Assembly: GCA_002205965.3 (NCBI GenBank)
Contig: NADL03000696.1
Span: 1,025,501-1,089,500 of the forward strand
DNA: 64,000 nt
From: Kappaphycus alvarezii
Lineage: Eukaryota > Rhodophyta > Florideophyceae > Gigartinales > Solieriaceae
Direction of reading: 5' to 3'
Program-made: the position numbers and the translations under genes
Shown here: positions 61,125 to 64,000 of the stretch, piece by piece
How positions within the stretch are numbered: the first letter of the stretch is position 1
Layout: each line of letters begins with the position of its first letter
The notes under the pieces: generated by a model
What the model saw: only the letters and a program-made list of their open reading frames with translations
Databases searched by the model: none
Told to the model about the DNA's origin: nothing

Positions 61125-62090
61125 TTACACTACACCAAATACCACTCCCCAGCCTTTATTCTTGCGCATATCCTGCGTCAACACTATGAAAAACGATACC
61201 ACATCATCCCATCGCGTCTGCATCCTTTGCACCACCATCCCCCACATCCATACCCCCAACAACACCGCCTCCACAGCCGTGTACACCTCGTCCCCAACCG
61301 CCGTTCTCAGCTCGCATTTACGCGCCCACATCCAATCCACGCAGTTTCTCACCCCGCCCAATTCCCCTTGCACCCACATCCCACGGTAGAAGAATATCTT
61401 CACTCCATACACGTCGTGTTTGGTCTGATACCGTACCGGGTATACATGCTCTAGATGGCACGATGGGCTATTGCACACAAAATGAATCTGCGGTCTCGTC
61501 GCCGCCTCTGTTACACCTTTATACGCGCGCTCTGCATACTCCACCATGGATATGTCCTCGTCTGACACCAGCACCTGTGGGAATTGAAAGTGCGTCGCGC
61601 TGTCACTGCGTTTCACCACCAGGTACAACCGTTCATCCAACGCCCGTTCCAAACTCTTCACATCATTCCTTTCATCTGCCTCTGTATCACGTGAAGCCGG
61701 CGTATACATCTCTGCGTAAGCATCTTCAAACGTCGGCTGCGTCTTGCCCTCGACGATATCCTTTTCCGATAGAAACATCTCGGCTGGTAACGCACGTGCA
61801 TTGCGTTGACGCGCGAGGAAGCGGTCCGTCAGGTACTGTCGTTCAAATGGGTGCAGTTGAGGCGTGATTAAAGGGTAACGTTCTATGATGGCGGCACTGG
61901 CTAGACGCCATGCATTGGTGAATGATGAGGCGGGGTCTGCGGGCTGGCTTGCGAGACGTTGCACCTTTTGCTTGAGTTTGCGGAGCACATTGCGGCGTAC
62001 TATGTTGTGACGGGCGGCATAGGTGCGGTGGGGGGCGCAACGGGTGGCGGAAAGGCGATGGAGAATGGGCTGGAGAGTTGGTGGGGGCAT
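61125..62090 (-). CDS. MRPL46: Mitochondrial large-subunit ribosomal protein mL46
   Basis: The ORF is open from 62288, but the ATG at 62090 gives a typical basic, Ser/Arg-rich mitochondrial presequence (about residues 1-50). Family blocks follow: AAIIERYPLITPQLHPFE (66-83), a FLSEKDI segment near 106, and the Nudix-like fold with ERLYLVVKR (143-151), FQFPQVLV and YAERAYKGV. IHFVCNSPSCHLE (182-194), KIFFYRGMW and VDWMWARKCELR (221-232) come next. About 240 residues match; homologues usually end shortly after the EVYTAVEAVL helix, whereas this frame runs on for about 80 residues, so a lost base near 61295 and an earlier stop are likely. The protein is part of the mitoribosome central protuberance region. 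Divergent from the SDR gene, 353 bases apart. Confidence 0.85.
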   Translation of the reverse strand: MPPPTLQPILHRLSATRCAPHRTYAARHNIVRRNVLRKLKQKVQRLASQPADPASSFTNAWRLASAAIIERYPLITPQLHPFERQYLTDRFLARQRNARALPAEMFLSEKDIVEGKTQPTFEDAYAEMYTPASRDTEADERNDVKSLERALDERLYLVVKRSDSATHFQFPQVLVSDEDISMVEYAERAYKGVTEAATRPQIHFVCNSPSCHLEHVYPVRYQTKHDVYGVKIFFYRGMWVQGELGGVRNCVDWMWARKCELRTAVGDEVYTAVEAVLLGVWMWGMVVQRMQTRWDDVVSFFIVLTQDMRKNKGWGVVFGVV

Positions 62091-62443
62091 TGGATTTTGG
62101 CGAGGGATGGCTGCGGACTCTTGTGGGGGTGGAGTGGGGCGGATCGAATGAAACGCCCGACCTTGATCAAGGAAGGGCGGGATCGGCGCGCGGTGGCGAT
62201 GGCGATGGCGGTGATCCAAAGGTTTATTTACAGTGTAAAGGGCCTTGCAACAAGTATTGCAGCAGATCAAAGCAGCCAACGTAGTCATCCGCTAGCTAGG
62301 GCAGCATCTTTGCATCAACACCTCAAACAATACCGCTTATAAACTAACCTCTTCAGACCCCCTCCCATCCCTCCACTCCCCCATCATCCTCCTCTCCACC
62401 ACCACCAATCCACCCATCCATCCATTCATACACCCCACCTCCA

Positions 62444-63363
62444 ATGGCCACACTCATCATCATCGGCGGCACCGGCGAACTCGGCCGCAAGACTGTCCAA
62501 GCCGCTCAATCGACCGACCATTCCGGCTGGTCGGCCAACATCATTGCCACCTACCACAACAATCCCCCCCTCACTACCACTCCCGCGTCACATGGACCCC
62601 GCTAGACTGCTCCGATCAAAAGGCAGTTCGCTCTCTCATCGCCTCCCAAACCGCCCTCGGCGCCGTCATCTACTGCGCCGTCCCAAAACACGGCGGCGCC
62701 GCAGGAAAGGGCGGTGACTCGGTCCGCATCGGTATTGTCGATGATGTCGTCAATTGTGCAGAAGCTAGTGTTATGGTCGGTGCGCGTTTTGTCGCCGTCT
62801 CCACCGATTTGGTCTATGATGGTCAACTGCCTCTCGGTCAGCGCTATGTCGAGGATAGCATTCCCTCCCCGCTGAATGCATACGGAAAATACAAGGTCGA
62901 GATGGAACAGCGTCTGGGTCGATTGAGTGGCGGTGTCGTCATTGCTAGAACGAGCTTGATTTTGACCATGGATAAGGGCCCCGATTATGGAAAGGGTGTC
63001 AGGTTCGTCGTGGATTGTCTACAAGGAAAGCATGGTGAAATTGAGATTTTCACAGATGAGTTGAGAAATATGTCGTTTGCCGATGATCTCGGCTTGGCGT
63101 TGGTGGAACTGGCCAAAAAGGACTGCGCGTTTAAGGGCGGGGTCATCAATTTGGTCAGTGACGAGGTAACAACAAGGTGGGAGCTGACAAAAAGGGTGGC
63201 CGTAAAGTTAGGACTCGAAGACAAGCTAGGCGGGATCGTCAAGAGCGGGCTCAGTGCCGAAAGCGGGCTCAACCGCCCGTTGAACTGCGCCCTGTCGACC
63301 GAGCTGAGAAATCGCGTCCTCAAGACCAATATCCGCGGTCTCAGCGAGAGACTGCCTCTGTAG
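62444..63363 (+). CDS. RmlD-like / MAT2B-like NAD(P)-dependent short-chain reductase
   Basis: Extended SDR protein of about 306 codons. The N-terminus MATLIIIGGTGELG carries the Rossmann glycine motif (GGTGELG, 8-14). STDLVYDG marks the active-site Ser/Thr strand, and NAYGKYKVEMEQ holds the catalytic YxxxK. VIARTSLIL and a C-terminal substrate-side region follow (ELRNMSFADDLGLALVELAK, GGVINLVSD). This is the layout of dTDP-4-dehydrorhamnose reductase and the related MAT2 beta subunit; the substrate cannot be told. The frame changes once, at a run of seven C (62564-62570), and one more C restores it, so a consensus error is likely. Divergent from mL46. Confidence 0.8.
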
Positions 63364-63410
63364 CAAACCGCCCCCAAACTCCCACACCCTCCGCTCACAT
63401 GACCGTTACA

Positions 63411-63727
63411 TCAAATGCATACTAGTAGCGCTCCTCTCGTCATACGTACACCATCATTTGCACGCTTCCTCAACGCACGCATACGATATTCGCTGCTCGT
63501 TTTTACGCACCAGGTTTCGTCCATGGCGCCGCCATCGATAAAGTTAACTATCCATCCGCACTCCACCCCGAACCACTCGCCGTCCCATTCCATACGCCAC
63601 CCGCATTCGCTGCATAAACTCAACGCCTCCTCACTTCAATCCACCGCCCACCAGCAATAACACCCCCACCAATCGTCCCACACAAGCAGAATACACGTGG
63701 TATTTCTACATGGTAGCACGGTGGCAT
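63411..63727 (-). CDS. Small Trp/Cys/Gly-rich protein, unknown
   Basis: From the ATG at 63727 the frame reads through IPRVFCLCGTIGGGVIAGGR, then after a probable single lost base near 63628 continues as ALSLCSECGWRMEWDGEWFG and FIDGGAMDETW to a TGA at 63411. The total is about 105 residues, with a basic C-terminal tail (RMRALRKRAN). Composition looks like genuine globular protein and the convergent 48-base gap to the SDR stop fits the spacing of the other gene pairs. I do not recognise the family. An upstream start beyond 63727 is possible. Confidence 0.4.
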
Positions 63728-64000
63728 TTGCTGGTATGTAGTTTTGGCGCCGACGTTGTGCAGGGTGTACGCATGTGCGCGCGAGCAGTGGGCAGCGCGG
63801 TGCACGGGGACCGGTGTAGGGGATGTGGCGTGTGTAGGTGCGAGAGGGAGGTGACGGTTGTGCGTTTGCGGGGTGTGGAGGTTGGGTGGGAGCTGCGAGG
63901 GGTTGGAGGCGGTCGGTTGGGTGCTGTGTCGGATGAGTTTTGAGGCGGGTGTTGCGGATGGAGTGTGTGTTTCGTGGGCAATGTTTTTATCAATTGCTTC
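63728..64000. other. Nothing recognised at right edge
   Basis: GC-rich, with long open frames on both strands (63706-63993 on -, 63710-63943 on +) that look like low-complexity shadows. Confidence 0.3.

Noticed and set aside
60841-61454. Long + strand ORFs of 171-182 codons
   Set aside because: Antisense to mL46 and its 3' flank, His/Pro/Thr-rich composition typical of shadows.
1-64000. CRISPR array, bacterial operon or prophage
   Set aside because: No regularly spaced repeats; genes are eukaryotic with spliceosomal introns.

Overview
The window is nuclear DNA from a eukaryote with intron-poor, closely packed genes set in repeat-rich sequence. The evidence is a LAS1-type rRNA-processing nuclease, two oxysterol-binding-protein-related proteins, a cohesin kleisin with short GT-AG introns, a mitochondrial ribosomal protein mL46, and Ty3/gypsy-like, Ty1/copia-like, non-LTR and PIF/Harbinger elements. 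The species cannot be named from sequence alone. An intron-poor alga (for example a red alga) or another TE-rich microbial eukaryote would fit; this is a guess.

Layout. 1-5.7 kb: decayed Ty3/gypsy-like fossil carrying a SINE-like insertion. 5.7-11 kb: mostly AT-rich, no recognisable gene. 11.2-13.05 kb: two non-LTR 3' ends placed tail to tail. 13.2-22.6 kb: host gene island: LAS1 (+), PH-ORD oxysterol-binding protein (-), CBM48 protein (+), kleisin (+), small spliced unknown gene (-). 23.1-25.8 kb: a longer non-LTR copy. 26.8-33.9 kb: Ty1/copia-like fossil (-) with a second SINE-like copy, next to or interrupted by a PIF/Harbinger element. 33.9-35.1 kb: motif-rich spacer. 35.15-51.4 kb: about 16 kb of very AT-rich DNA with nothing recognisable. 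51.4-56.6 kb: unidentified ORF debris. 56.6-63.7 kb: second gene island: short ORP (-), a 64-aa Hc1-like histone-H1-type protein (+), mL46 (-), RmlD-like SDR (+), and a Trp-rich small ORF (-).

The host genes are housekeeping in type (rRNA processing, sterol/lipid exchange, cohesion, mitochondrial translation) and do not form a pathway. They are arranged in convergent pairs with tiny gaps (18, 48 and 92 bp) and divergent pairs. Several intergenic upstream regions contain clusters of a TACTGTAC/GTACAGTAC palindrome. Most frame breaks in the host genes look like the loss of one base, which suggests consensus deletion errors rather than true pseudogenes. The most unusual item is the Hc1-like gene, a family best known from bacteria, sitting between ordinary eukaryotic genes.
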